The notes: generated from the letters alone by a model not told the origin. DNA of 64,000 nucleotides from Hoylesella loescheii DSM 19665 = JCM 12249 = ATCC 15930 (GCF_000378085.1 NZ_KB899213.1:186001-250000), one strand, 5' to 3'; shown: positions 16,980 to 25,486, counted from the stretch's first letter. A program made the numbers and translations.

Positions 16980-17910
16980 CGAATGCGGCATAAGATACGA
17001 TGCCCTTTGAACACGATTATATGAAAAACCAATGTCCATCTCACCAACTACCGCTACGCGGTAACTGACATAACGAATTGCTCTTAACTCGAACTCGCGT
17101 ACTTATATATAGGAGCATGGTACACACAAATAATAACGCACACGTTCGGGATAGCCCATAATGCATCATAACCTACGCGAGTTCGGGATACAAGACGATG
17201 CTTTTTGAGCAAGATTAGATAAAAAACGAATAATAATATCACCTACTACCGCGTAGCGGTAATTGACATGACGAATTTCTCTTATTCCGAACTCACCGCT
17301 TCTTTTATAAGAGCTCGGCATAAGATAAGATGCCTGTTGAACACGGTTAGCTGACAAACCAATGTCCATCTCATTAACTACCGCGTAGCGGTTGGCCTTT
17401 TGGTAGGGCAGGGTTGCGAACGAAGTGAGCTACCCTGCCTAGCGAATGGAATAACAAAACAAGGCCGTAGGTCTTGGTCTTTTTACATGTATCACACCTG
17501 TTGTCTACTCGATAGGCAGATATGCGGGCAAATGCCATTGGCGAATGATATTGTCTTTGGCCATTGGTTTCCCCAAACAGATAGCTCGAACGTAAAAAGA
17601 CCAAGACCTACGGCCTTGAAGGATAATATGCACCGCTTAGGCAGGGTAGCTCACTTCGTTCGCAACCCTGCCCTACCAACGGACCAACCGCTACGCGGTA
17701 GTTAACATAATGAATTTCTCTTATCCCGAACTCGTCCCTATTTCTATACGAATTCGGCATGGGATAAGATGCCTATTGAGCGCGATTAGCTGAAAAACCA
17801 ATGTCCATCTCACCAACAACCCTGCCCTACCAAAAGACCAACCGTTACGCGGTAGTTGACATGAAGAATTGCTCTTATCCATTCCCCTGTTCGCATTTCC
17901 ATAGTTCCGA
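16980..17910. repeat. Intergenic repeat island 1
   Basis: Partial copies of a unit of roughly 150-200 bp follow one another. Recognisable blocks are CGGCATAAGATAAGATGCC, GTTAGCTGAAAAACCAATG, TCCATCTCACCAAC, a palindrome ACCGCTACGCGGT, and TGACATAACGAATT with CTCTTATCCCGAACTC. Copies begin near 16982, 17190, 17310, 17745 and 17835; the palindrome alone recurs at 18245. No gene is seen. A related set lies at 54780-55860. Confidence 0.75.
17379..17702. mobile_element. Nested inverted-repeat (MITE-like) element, copy 1
   Basis: A 324-bp element is bounded by TACCGCGTAGCGGT and its complement. Inside, 17402-17440 is a perfect 39-bp inverted match to 17639-17677, and 17461-17486 a perfect 26-bp inverted match to 17592-17617, leaving a loop of about 105 bp. 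Each 39-bp arm is itself a hairpin (AGGCAGGGT against ACCCTGCC). No transposase is encoded. A diverged copy lies at 55014-55378. It could be a non-autonomous mobile element or a large structured RNA or DNA element. Confidence 0.6.
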
Positions 17911-17972
17911 ATGGGCGCTTTCTAAGCCCTGATGATGCATTATTACATTAACCACGGTGTTAAATATGTTTT

Positions 17973-18073
17973 GGACGCCTGTTCCATGTTATCCGGAATG
18001 CTGTTCCAGTTGATTTGGAAGCCTGTTCCAGCTAAGTTGGAACAGGGCTCCATCTTAGCTGGAACAAGGCGGG
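17973..18073. repeat. 22-bp palindromic array, locus 2
   Basis: Four units occupy 17973-17994, 17995-18016, 18017-18038 and 18039-18060, plus a partial unit ending in AAGGCGGGAG. They match the GGAACnnnGTTCC-linker pattern, with mutations in some arms. Confidence 0.85.
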
Positions 18074-18445
18074 AGCTGAAAAAGCTCACTACAAGCGCTT
18101 ATCGAGTGGGCAACGAAAGATGGCGTTTGGAGGTAGCGAGGGTGAGATGGCTGTGGTGATAGGCTGTGGAATGAGTCGCCTAGATAGTGCCAAGCTAGTA
18201 TCAAACGTTACGTGAGTTCGGGATAAGAGAAACTTGTTAGACCAACCGCTAGGCGGTAGTTGGTCGATGTGCTTCACCTGTACGCTGGCCATTTAAGGCC
18301 ACTTCCGATTCCGAACTCGTAGTTCAAGCAGGTTCGTCACATCAACCATTCACACGTTTTACACAACCATTTGCCCTGCATCCAGCCAAAAGTGGCGCGC
18401 CAAACATTTTTTTCACAAATGGATAGGCAATAAAAATAAATTTTC

Positions 18446-18453
18446 TATCTTTG
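18446..18453 (+). promoter_or_regulatory. -7 box of the lipoprotein pair
   Basis: A perfect TATCTTTG box. The implied start near 18460 lies after the first ATG (18451), so translation must begin later, at 18517. Confidence 0.6.
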
Positions 18454-18516
18454 CAAAGCATAGACAATCTATTATTGGATAAGAACCTAAGAACAATACC
18501 AAAGACTAATATATTT

Positions 18517-19050
18517 ATGGTAAAGAAGCTATTTATATTGACAATCGCCCTGCTCGCCCTTATGAGCTGCTGTAACCAAGATGAGGTGTATCAAAACCTA
18601 GATATGTCTCGCCAACCATATACGGGTAAGGAATTGCGCACCGACGGCTATTATTATTCGGGCTATGTTCACAGAAACAAGATAGGCACACTTATGCTTT
18701 TTCGAAATGGCGTTTGCATGTTTACTTATTTCAGCAACAGGTATGATGAGCTAAACCTTTATGTAGAGAACCATATTTGGGGAAGCAGCGCTTATGTGGA
18801 CAAGATGCGAAATACTCCAGACAATATTGGCGTGTTCTCCGTTTCAGGACATGTGCTTGAATTTCAAGTGTTCTGGCAGGGTGGAGGAACAGCAACCAGA
18901 AGCTGTATGGGTGAAATTCTGAACGACACAACACTACGACTTAAACGGTGGTGTTACAATCTAGACGGGACTGTTGAAGATATAGACGAGCTGTATTATT
19001 TTAAGCCATTCAGTCATAAACCCGACAGTACGTCGAGCTTCATTAAGTAA
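18517..19050 (+). CDS. Lipoprotein of unknown function, paralogue 1
   Basis: This 177-residue protein begins with a lipoprotein signal (MVKKLFILTIALLALMSC). The mature part has no family that I recognise. It shares with the next gene the blocks QPYTGKELRTDGYY, FRNGVC, GEILNDTTLR and a C-terminal HKPDSTSSFIK, so the two arose by tandem duplication. The start is set by the promoter at 18446 and by the lipobox. It is predicted to be anchored in a membrane. A terminator between the two genes is not seen, so they are probably co-transcribed. Confidence 0.8.
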   Translation: MVKKLFILTIALLALMSCCNQDEVYQNLDMSRQPYTGKELRTDGYYYSGYVHRNKIGTLMLFRNGVCMFTYFSNRYDELNLYVENHIWGSSAYVDKMRNTPDNIGVFSVSGHVLEFQVFWQGGGTATRSCMGEILNDTTLRLKRWCYNLDGTVEDIDELYYFKPFSHKPDSTSSFIK

Positions 19051-19133
19051 CAGCGTGTGTAAGACATGTGTCGGGGCTTTGCATCCCAACACTGCGCCAC
19101 ACGCCATATATAACATTTATCCATCGCATCATC

Positions 19134-19676
19134 ATGAAAAAGATTATTATAGCACTCGTTGTCGCGGCCTTGCTCGCCAGCTGCAACCTCTTTCGCTTAG
19201 ACGAACCAAGGGAGGATTTGGGCCTCCAGCGACGTCAATACACAGGTAAGGAACTCCGAACAGACGGATATTACCTGGCAAAATCTACCCGCGAAAATCG
19301 ACTGGGCTTGATTGTTCTCTACCGAAATGGCGTGTGCCTATGCACCTACATCATGAAAGGGGGGAGCGATACCAAGCAATACATTGAAAACGATGTGCTG
19401 CAAAACAAGCCTTATATGCGTAGCCTGTTCGAAAAACCCACGGGTATTGGCACATTCATGATAACAAAACGTACCATTGCCTTGCAGGCATGGAAATACA
19501 AAAACAAACATTCTACCATTGTTGTAGACTACATTGGCGAGGTAATCAACGATACAACGCTGCGTGTCAACACCATAACCGAGTTTGATTCCAACACGCC
19601 ACAGTTCGCTTACGACATCTTCCACTTCGTGCCCTTTACCCACAAACCCGATAGTACCACAAGTTTCATCAAATGA
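19134..19676 (+). CDS. Lipoprotein of unknown function, paralogue 2
   Basis: This 180-residue protein has a lipoprotein signal (MKKIIIALVVAALLASC) and is a diverged tandem copy of the gene 83 bp upstream. It keeps RQYTGKELRTDGYY, YRNGVC, GEVINDTTLR and HKPDSTTSFIK. The middle of the two proteins is much less alike than these blocks. The ATG at 19134 gives the signal peptide; the longer frame from 19068 does not. No function is known to me. Confidence 0.8.
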   Translation: MKKIIIALVVAALLASCNLFRLDEPREDLGLQRRQYTGKELRTDGYYLAKSTRENRLGLIVLYRNGVCLCTYIMKGGSDTKQYIENDVLQNKPYMRSLFEKPTGIGTFMITKRTIALQAWKYKNKHSTIVVDYIGEVINDTTLRVNTITEFDSNTPQFAYDIFHFVPFTHKPDSTTSFIK

Positions 19677-19739
19677 GATGAGGCTTGTACGGCATGGTAG
19701 AGTCGTGTGTAGAGCATTCAGGAAGCATGTGCCGACTAA

Positions 19740-19919
19740 CATAAACGATTAAAATACTGGCCAGCACCTCTCGATACCATTCGCAAGTACGTGCCTGTTC
19801 TAGATCGCTATGCGTTTACACACGACGATTTGGAACGAATGCCTTGGATCGTTACTTATTCTCCCAGGCCTGAAATGAAGAAGTTGTTGGCAAGAAATAA
19901 ACTAAGCACAATGCGGTAG
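19740..19919 (+). pseudogene. Remnant of a C-terminal coding segment
   Basis: An open stretch of about 59 codons without a start codon follows a stop at 19737 and reads KRLKYWPAPLDTIRKYVPV, then LDRYAFTHDDLERMPWIVTY and a basic end, with a TAG at 19917. It looks like the tail of a real protein whose 5' part is gone. I do not recognise the family. It could also be a chance frame. Confidence 0.35.
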
Positions 19920-20101
19920 TTGGCGAAGCTGACATTTCTTTACCTATTCAGCCTTGCTCAAAACGTATAGAGTTTTATTCCGAAACCATGTTACATTGGC
20001 TTGGGATAACAAGTGTTGTGTGGGAATTTAAAAATGTGGAGTGGATAAATAATAATAATAAGTTGATGGGGGTGGGTGTTTGAAAATGGTGGGTTGTATA
20101 T

Positions 20102-20140
20102 AAAGAAAAAGATGACGGCATGATCACTCATCCCGTCATC
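20102..20140 (-). terminator. Intrinsic terminator of the 31-residue peptide gene
   Basis: On the minus strand GATGACGG (20140-20133) pairs with CCGTCATC (20118-20111), followed by TTTTTCTTTA. It lies 14 bp past the stop of the small gene. Confidence 0.65.
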
Positions 20141-20153
20141 CCAAAGAATAATG

Positions 20154-20249
20154 TTAACGGACGTTGGTGTGTTGCAAAGCGATAATGCTAAGAGCAGTTA
20201 CGATTGTAACGCCAACCAACATCGCGATTGTTTCAAAATCTAATAACAT
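20154..20249 (-). CDS. 31-residue single-span membrane peptide
   Basis: The frame reads MLLDFETIAMLVGVTIVTAL, then SIIALQHTNVR. It has a short acidic start, one hydrophobic helix of about 18 residues and a basic end, the pattern of a small inner-membrane protein. Three things support a real gene: a TACCTTTG promoter at 20334-20327 with a TTG element 20 nt further up, a leader of about 70 nt, and an intrinsic terminator just past the stop. Such peptides may modulate a membrane complex or act as type I toxins; nothing in the sequence decides between these. No antisense promoter was found. Confidence 0.65.
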   Translation of the reverse strand: MLLDFETIAMLVGVTIVTALSIIALQHTNVR

Positions 20250-20326
20250 AATCTTTAACCTTAAAATCTATCAAACTACTAACCTAATGAAAACTTATTA
20301 TGAAAAGCATTCTCTCGAATACGATG

Positions 20327-20334
20327 CAAAGGTA
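20327..20334 (-). promoter_or_regulatory. -7 box of the 31-residue peptide gene
   Basis: On the minus strand the box is TACCTTTG. A TTG lies about 20 nt upstream within ATATTGCAGG. The transcription start is expected near 20320. Confidence 0.6.
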
Positions 20335-20706
20335 CGATGTTTTTTTATTTCCTGCAATATTTGCACCGAAATTTTCTGCAAATATTCCACGAAATTGATT
20401 TTTGTCAACACTTTTTGTCTTTTAAGACATATCATGGACGTCAAGGAAAGAATTATAGGGTCAATGCGCAATACAATAAACGGAAGTTTGGGAGAAGTCA
20501 AAGGATATCGCGGCCAAATAAAGAAAGGTAAAAACAGACTTGTGTTAAGGTGCACGATTTACGCAAATACCCTGCATATATTGGCGAGTTGGGACGATGA
20601 TAAGGGTGAAGTTTCTGGGCGTGTCTCCAATCGTATGTGACAGGCGATATTGTTCGGTTGTGGATAAAATTTGCTCCGTTTCTGTTCTTCTTACAAAATA
20701 ATGTAC

Positions 20707-20714
20707 TACCTTTG
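20707..20714 (+). promoter_or_regulatory. -7 box of the gene at 20794
   Basis: A perfect TACCTTTG box. The predicted leader is about 73 nt. Confidence 0.55.
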
Positions 20715-20793
20715 CATAGGGCAGGCTGAATAAGGCTGTATTCTAGCAAGCCAACGAAAACTTAAATTACAGACCATAAACCAATATTGACAG

Positions 20794-21186
20794 ATGCTTC
20801 AACGCGATTACATTCAGCGGCTTATCCGTGAATTTATGGAAGCTTTGCGCCGAACGCTCGAAAAAGATGAGATAACCGTAAGGCGCGAAACCATCCGACG
20901 GCTATACGAGCAGTATCTTGGGCCATATAATCTCTACCATTTTGCCACCATCGACGAGGTGATGATGGGCATGCAATCTTATCCCGAAGAGGAGCGTTTG
21001 GACCGATTGGCGATGCTGGCAGAACTGTATTATGCCGAGGCAGATACCGAAGCATCGGTGGAAGATAGGGAAACGATGCTGCAAAAAGCATTTAACCTTT
21101 TCGACTATATTGAGCGAAACACCAGCGTGTATTCGTTGGAAAGGCGAGAAAAAATGGCAGAATTGGTAAAGAAACTCAGCAAATAA
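20794..21186 (+). CDS. Conserved-type hypothetical cytoplasmic protein
   Basis: This 130-residue, largely alpha-helical, charged protein has no signal peptide and no membrane segment. The sequence (LIREFMEALRRTLEKDEITV, later MLQKAFNLFDYIERNTSVYS) suggests TPR-like paired helices. I do not recognise a named family, though proteins of this look are found in Bacteroidales. It has its own promoter and is followed by the structured RNA region, so it appears monocistronic. Confidence 0.75.
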   Translation: MLQRDYIQRLIREFMEALRRTLEKDEITVRRETIRRLYEQYLGPYNLYHFATIDEVMMGMQSYPEEERLDRLAMLAELYYAEADTEASVEDRETMLQKAFNLFDYIERNTSVYSLERREKMAELVKKLSK

Positions 21187-21330
21187 CACCACGGATAATT
21201 ATAAGCGGTTGGGTTTGTGCATGGTCTGCGGTGACCTTGGACGTGCCCTTTTCGCTATGTAAAGTGTGGTGTGCGTGCTTGTCAGTAATTAATTTAGTGT
21301 AAATGTTATGGATTTTTCGGAGTTTATGAC

Positions 21331-21338
21331 TACTTTTG
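21331..21338 (+). promoter_or_regulatory. -7 box upstream of the structured RNA at 21345
   Basis: A perfect TACTTTTG box. It implies a start near 21345, about 245 nt before the glycosyltransferase start codon. Confidence 0.55.
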
Positions 21339-21344
21339 CAGTGT

Positions 21345-21560
21345 GCATTTCTGTTCTCTTTTCGGGTTTTCTTGTCTATGAGAACGAGCGCAGGGTATGC
21401 CTTCAGCTTACGGCAAGTTGACTACCCAACAGGTCTGTGCCTATGTTGGGAGGTTGATGTGTGGAAAAGTTAATCGCTTAACCACATAAAGCGTAGGCTC
21501 GAGGTTGTCCGGCGATTTATCGCGAACATGCCAGAAGAACCTCCGTTTTAGGTAGCCAAG
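21345..21560 (+). ncRNA. Structured RNA or 5' leader before the glycosyltransferases
   Basis: Nested complementary segments stack without gaps. CTACC (21422-21426) pairs with GGTAG (21551-21555); next to it CAACA (21427-21431) pairs with TGTTG (21444-21448); next to that GGAGGTT (21449-21455) pairs with AACCTCC (21538-21544). Inside are GTTAA-TCGC-TTAAC (21469-21482) and GCGA/TCGC (21512-21523). A separate 5' hairpin pairs GTTCTC with GAGAAC. No frame runs through it. It may be a riboregulator of the sugar-transfer genes or an independent small RNA. No T-run terminator is seen before 21589, which favours a leader. Confidence 0.55.
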
Positions 21561-21588
21561 ACGTAATCTATTTAAAGTTTTGATTTTA

Positions 21589-22614
21589 ATGACGAACCGC
21601 GACAAGAAAATAATGCTCATTATGCCACCCGACTTTGATGTCTACATGGCTGTAGAGAGAAACCTTCAATACGTAGGTTTTAGGCAAGTTGTGGTCTTGG
21701 CGCCGAGATTCAAGTGCACGTTTAAGGTCAAGTTGCTGAACTTTGTTCAGAAACGGATACTTGGAAATAAAAAGTATAAGAAACGACTTGTTGCTGCATT
21801 TTACGCTGCAGCAATTGATAAGGCCGTGAGGAATATGCCTGAAAAGAGCGTGGATTATGCCATCGTGATACGTCCTGACAAAATAAGGATAGACACAATA
21901 AGGCGACTAAACGAGGTTGCATGTAAGGTTGTGGGCTATCAATGGGATGGCCTGGACCGTTTTCCCAAAGTTTTTGAGGTGATTCCCTTGTTTGAGCGTT
22001 TCTTTGTTTTCGACCCCAACGACGTTCCAAAGTATAAGGCGCAGTTCCCCAACTTGCTTTCTTGTACCAATTTTTACTTTGATTTCCCCATTCCTGGGAT
22101 AGAAGTGAATGCCAAAGAAGTGATGTATGCTGGCGTATATTTCGATAATCGCGTAGATTCGCTCATGAACCTGATAAACGAATTGGAGAAATATGGCTTC
22201 GATTTTAATGTCCGGCTCTTTTGGGGAAGACGAAATACGCCACCCGAACTACCCCACATCACCTTCTCTACAAGAGGAACAAGCTTTCTGAAGTACTTGG
22301 AAAGCGTGCAAAAAGCTGGTCTTTTGATTGATATTAAGGCATGCGAACACGACGGTTTGTCGTTTAGGGTGTTCGAGGCGATTAAATATAGTAAGAAACT
22401 CATTACCGATAATGCCAGTGTTAAGCGTTACGACTTCTATCGCCCAGAGAACATCTTTGTGGTTGAGAATGGGTGTTTCGACGGCCTTAGCGAGTTTCTC
22501 ACCACGCCAAACACGCCACTTCGCGAAGAGATAATACAAAAGTATAGTTTCACCAACTGGTTGAGGTATGCCTTAGACATACCTCCATATCAGGCAACAG
22601 ACAGTAAAATATGA
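21589..22614 (+). CDS. Glycosyltransferase-like protein (CgeB-like)
   Basis: This 341-residue cytoplasmic protein has the look of a GT-B family sugar transferase. It has a Rossmann-like start (KKIMLIMPPDFDVYMAVERN), a second half with VMYAGVYFDNRVDSL, and a nucleotide-sugar-site-like stretch (EHDGLSFRVFEAIKYSKKLI) resembling the glycosyltransferase-1 EAxxxGxP region. The donor and acceptor are unknown; lipopolysaccharide or glycan assembly is likely. The ATG at 21589 is preferred over an in-frame TTG at 21580. It overlaps the next gene by 4 bp, so the two are coupled. Confidence 0.7.
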   Translation: MTNRDKKIMLIMPPDFDVYMAVERNLQYVGFRQVVVLAPRFKCTFKVKLLNFVQKRILGNKKYKKRLVAAFYAAAIDKAVRNMPEKSVDYAIVIRPDKIRIDTIRRLNEVACKVVGYQWDGLDRFPKVFEVIPLFERFFVFDPNDVPKYKAQFPNLLSCTNFYFDFPIPGIEVNAKEVMYAGVYFDNRVDSLMNLINELEKYGFDFNVRLFWGRRNTPPELPHITFSTRGTSFLKYLESVQKAGLLIDIKACEHDGLSFRVFEAIKYSKKLITDNASVKRYDFYRPENIFVVENGCFDGLSEFLTTPNTPLREEIIQKYSFTNWLRYALDIPPYQATDSKI

Positions 22615-23423
22615 AAGTTTCAGTTATCGTGACCTGCTACAATCAAGAGGCCTTTTTGAACGAAAGTTTAGGAAGCGTGGCCAGACAGACTTATCGCGAT
22701 TGGGAATGCATCATCATAGACGATGGCTCTACCGACACTTCGGCACAGATTGCCAAAAGTTGGCAGGAGAAAGATGCACGCTTTAGATACTTTTATCAAG
22801 AGAACAAGAAGGTTAGTGGAGCACGAAATGCAGGGCTGAGTAAGGTTGAAGGCGACCTGATTCAGTTCTTAGACGGCGACGACATCTTGCTTCCCACAAA
22901 ATTGGAAGAGAGTGTAAAGGCCTTTTCGCGAGAGAAATGTGATGTCGTTGTCACCAATTTTTCGGAAGAACACCATGGCGAACCGCGTCCGCCTTTTTGC
23001 GATCTTACGAAGTACGATTTTACCTATAAGAATCTGTTGTTGCAATGGGATATCGACTTTAACGTGCCAGCCCATTGCTTTTGTTTTACAAGAGAGATAT
23101 TGGCAGGTCTCACCTTCAAGGAGTTTCTTCGTGCGCAAGAAGACTGGGTGATGTGGCTGGAGGTATTTAAACGAAATCCCAAGGTGTGTTTCATAAATCA
23201 ACCGTTGGTGATGTACAGAATACATGGTGGTAGCGTTACCCGCAACACACCCTTGATGGAACAATATACAGAGGCAGCCTCAATTTATATATTAAAGAAC
23301 GAAGACACTTATTTTGAGGAGTTTTACCAAAAGATGGTGAAGCCATACAAGAATAAGCTTAATAGAATATTGTCGCGGCCGTGGTATAAGAAGGTGTTTT
23401 ACGACATCACGGGTAAGGAGTAG
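22611..23423 (+). CDS. Family 2 glycosyltransferase
   Basis: This 270-residue GT-A inverting glycosyltransferase would transfer a sugar from a nucleotide donor to a surface glycan intermediate at the inner membrane face. Visible motifs are the start VSVIVTCYNQEAFLNESL, the DDGSTD nucleotide site, the metal-binding LDGDD and a catalytic-base-region EDWVMW. Length and order are typical of GT2. Translation starts at the ATG overlapping the stop of the upstream transferase. No polymerase or flippase is nearby, so these two may modify a core made elsewhere. Confidence 0.9.
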   Translation: MKVSVIVTCYNQEAFLNESLGSVARQTYRDWECIIIDDGSTDTSAQIAKSWQEKDARFRYFYQENKKVSGARNAGLSKVEGDLIQFLDGDDILLPTKLEESVKAFSREKCDVVVTNFSEEHHGEPRPPFCDLTKYDFTYKNLLLQWDIDFNVPAHCFCFTREILAGLTFKEFLRAQEDWVMWLEVFKRNPKVCFINQPLVMYRIHGGSVTRNTPLMEQYTEAASIYILKNEDTYFEEFYQKMVKPYKNKLNRILSRPWYKKVFYDITGKE

Positions 23424-23503
23424 GGCGGTAAGGTGGCTTCATTCCCCCGTCACTCCTCTTTGTCAAGCGGCAAGGGATGGTACATAATAAAATCTTAATC
23501 ATT

Positions 23504-24070
23504 ATGAAGCGTACATTGTTTATCATGATTTTAGCGTTGTTTTCTTCAACGTTAATGGCACAAGAGAGGCCTCGCCAAGCCGTGTTTGCAGAGTTCCTGG
23601 GTGCATCGGGCATAATTGGCGTGAGCTACGACTCGCGTTTTAAAACAAGCGAACATTGGGGATACCGCTTTGGGTTGTCGTTTAACGCGGGTGGAGAAAG
23701 CGAAACATTTATCTCTTCTGACAAGGACTATCAAGGCCCATCGCTTCTAGTCGAAGGCAATTATCTGATTGGTAAGGGGCGACATTTTCTTGAACTGGGT
23801 TTAGGGATGATGCATGGTTTCTTCAAACCGCTTTTTGATAAGGACGAAATGTTCTATGACGGTAACCTCTGGAGTTCGTCTAGCTCGTGGGGTACGTCTG
23901 AAGATTGGGAATATGGCTATTATTGTTATGTGGACGTAGGCTATCGTTTTCAACCGGTCAAAGGTGTTATAGCCCGTGTGGGTATTTGTCCGTCGTTTGT
24001 ATTTGGCGACGAATATGGGCTACGTCGCTCGTTTTTCTATCCATACGTGAGTGTGGGTTATGCCTTTTAA
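23504..24070 (+). CDS. Small outer-membrane beta-barrel protein
   Basis: This 188-residue protein has a signal peptide (MKRTLFIMILALFSSTLMAQ). The mature part alternates polar and aromatic residues as in an eight-stranded barrel, and it ends FYPYVSVGYAF with a C-terminal phenylalanine suited to BAM recognition. It resembles unnamed Bacteroidales barrel proteins rather than a specific porin. The start at 23504 gives the signal peptide directly; the upstream codons from 23477 do not fit one. It lies 80 bp after the glycosyltransferase. Confidence 0.75.
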   Translation: MKRTLFIMILALFSSTLMAQERPRQAVFAEFLGASGIIGVSYDSRFKTSEHWGYRFGLSFNAGGESETFISSDKDYQGPSLLVEGNYLIGKGRHFLELGLGMMHGFFKPLFDKDEMFYDGNLWSSSSSWGTSEDWEYGYYCYVDVGYRFQPVKGVIARVGICPSFVFGDEYGLRRSFFYPYVSVGYAF

Positions 24071-24087
24071 AGTGGCATAATAAAACA

Positions 24088-24192
24088 GTTAGCTGGCCTA
24101 GTTTTACTCGCTGTCTCAAGCATTTTAGAAATCCTAGGTTTACTAGAGCTTCAAGCAGTAACAACTTAACGAGTAAAACTAACCCAGCTAAC
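24088..24192. repeat. Inverted repeat with 59-nt loop
   Basis: The 23-bp arms at 24088-24110 and 24170-24192 (starting GTTAGCTGG, ending TTTTACTCG) match with two mismatches. It lies between converging genes and may act as a terminator or be a small mobile remnant. Confidence 0.55.
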
Positions 24193-24230
24193 CAAAGTTG
24201 ATGATAGTTGTACGGTGCCCAAAAGAGGCT

Positions 24231-25304
24231 TTATTTCTCTTCCAGCATCGGCAGATACTTGCCATATCCCTGCTTTTCCATCTGGTCTTTGGGCACGAAA
24301 CGCAGGGATGCGCTGTTGATGCAATAGCGCAATCCACCCGTTTCTTTTGGCCCATCGTTAAACACGTGACCTAGATGTGCATTGCCTTTGGCCGAGCGCA
24401 CCTCAATTCGTGTCATGCCATGCGAGCGATCTTCGAGGTTGTTCAGCAGTCGGTTGTCGATGGGTTTAGAAAAAGCGGGCCATCCGCAACCCGAGTCGAA
24501 CTTGTCGGTAGAAAGGAAAAGCGGTTCACCCGTGGTGACATCCACATATATTCCCTCACGAAACTCGTGGTCGTATTCGTTTTCGAAAGGTCGCTCGGTG
24601 GCTGCATTCTGCGTCACCTCGTATTGCAAGGGCGTTAGTTTGCTTTTCAATTCTTCATCAGAAGGCTTAGCATAGACTTTCTTTTCACCTGTTTTCTTGT
24701 TGGCTTTGCTGGCCATGTCGAACAAGGCTTGTGGTAAATGGCAGTAGCCCGTAGGGTTTTTGTCCAGGTAATCTTGGTGATAATCCTCCGCATCGTAGAA
24801 GTTTCTCAAGGGTAGCACCTCCACTTGCAGCGGTCGGTTATAGCGTTTGGCCACCTTAGCCATCTCTGCTTGGATGATGGGAAGGTCGTCGGCGTTGGTG
24901 TAATAGATGCCCGTGCGATACTGCGTACCAATGTCGTTGCCCTGACGGTTTAGCGACGTGGGGTTAATCGACTTGAAATAAAGTTGCAACAGCATCGATA
25001 ACGGTAGCCGTTCGGGGTCGTAGGCCACGCGTACAGCCTCGGCAAAGCCCGTCTTATCGGTGCAAACCTCCTGGTATGAGGGTTTTTTCCCATGCCCGTT
25101 GGCATATCCAGTTTGTGTCTCTGTTACGCCTTCTATTTGTTTCAGGTAATGTTCCGTTCCCCAGAAGCATCCGCCTGCCAGATATATTTCTGCTTTCGTG
25201 TTCATTGTACGTCCTTTCTTTTCTTGATTTTTGCTGTTTCCAGTGCAGCATGCCACGACCGCACATAATGCGGTTATGGCCATCTTTAATGTCAGTCTGT
25301 TCAT
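24231..25304 (-). CDS. msrAB: Methionine sulfoxide reductase A-B fusion, lipoprotein
   Basis: This 357-residue protein repairs both S- and R-methionine sulfoxide in oxidised proteins. The MsrA half (about 37-195) has the catalytic GCFWG (Cys46). The MsrB half (about 215-350) has SGCGWPAF and the catalytic cysteine in [11 protein letters not shown]. The N-terminus is a lipoprotein signal (ALCAVVAC), so it is predicted to act in the periplasm or be surface-anchored, unlike cytoplasmic Msr enzymes. The start at 25304 is preferred: the longer frame to 25358 crosses the predicted promoter (TAGCTTTG at 25335-25328). Confidence 0.93.
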   Translation of the reverse strand: MNRLTLKMAITALCAVVACCTGNSKNQEKKGRTMNTKAEIYLAGGCFWGTEHYLKQIEGVTETQTGYANGHGKKPSYQEVCTDKTGFAEAVRVAYDPERLPLSMLLQLYFKSINPTSLNRQGNDIGTQYRTGIYYTNADDLPIIQAEMAKVAKRYNRPLQVEVLPLRNFYDAEDYHQDYLDKNPTGYCHLPQALFDMASKANKKTGEKKVYAKPSDEELKSKLTPLQYEVTQNAATERPFENEYDHEFREGIYVDVTTGEPLFLSTDKFDSGCGWPAFSKPIDNRLLNNLEDRSHGMTRIEVRSAKGNAHLGHVFNDGPKETGGLRYCINSASLRFVPKDQMEKQGYGKYLPMLEEK

Positions 25305-25327
25305 TTTTGTTTTGTTTTGAGTTAGAA

Positions 25328-25406
25328 CAAAGCTATACATTTTTACGCAAATAGCCAAAGAAGAATGGCATTTTGAAGGTTATTTAAAGAAAAAACATTA
25401 CTTTTG
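25328..25406. promoter_or_regulatory. Divergent promoters for msrAB and the GNAT gene
   Basis: The minus strand has TAGCTTTG at 25335-25328, starting near 25321, only 17 nt before msrAB. The plus strand has TACTTTTG at 25399-25406, starting near 25413, with a 74-nt leader before the acetyltransferase. Confidence 0.55.
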
Positions 25407-25486
25407 CACTAAGTCTATGTTGTGCGGCAGACGCTTAGGTTGGTTTTGTCGCCCATGTTTTGGAAATTCATTTACTTGTAAACAGC

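Noticed and set aside
17400..17705. 101-codon open frame in the repeat island
   Set aside because: It lies entirely inside the nested inverted-repeat element and reads the same hairpin arm twice; not a gene.
20164..20640. 158-codon rightward open frame
   Set aside because: Its first third is antisense to the 31-residue peptide gene and its promoter; the remainder (from an ATG at 20434) looks somewhat protein-like but lacks signals.
24231..25304. MsrA-MsrB fusion as a novel arrangement
   Set aside because: Such fusions are well known in several bacteria; the lipoprotein anchor is noted but not new enough to report.
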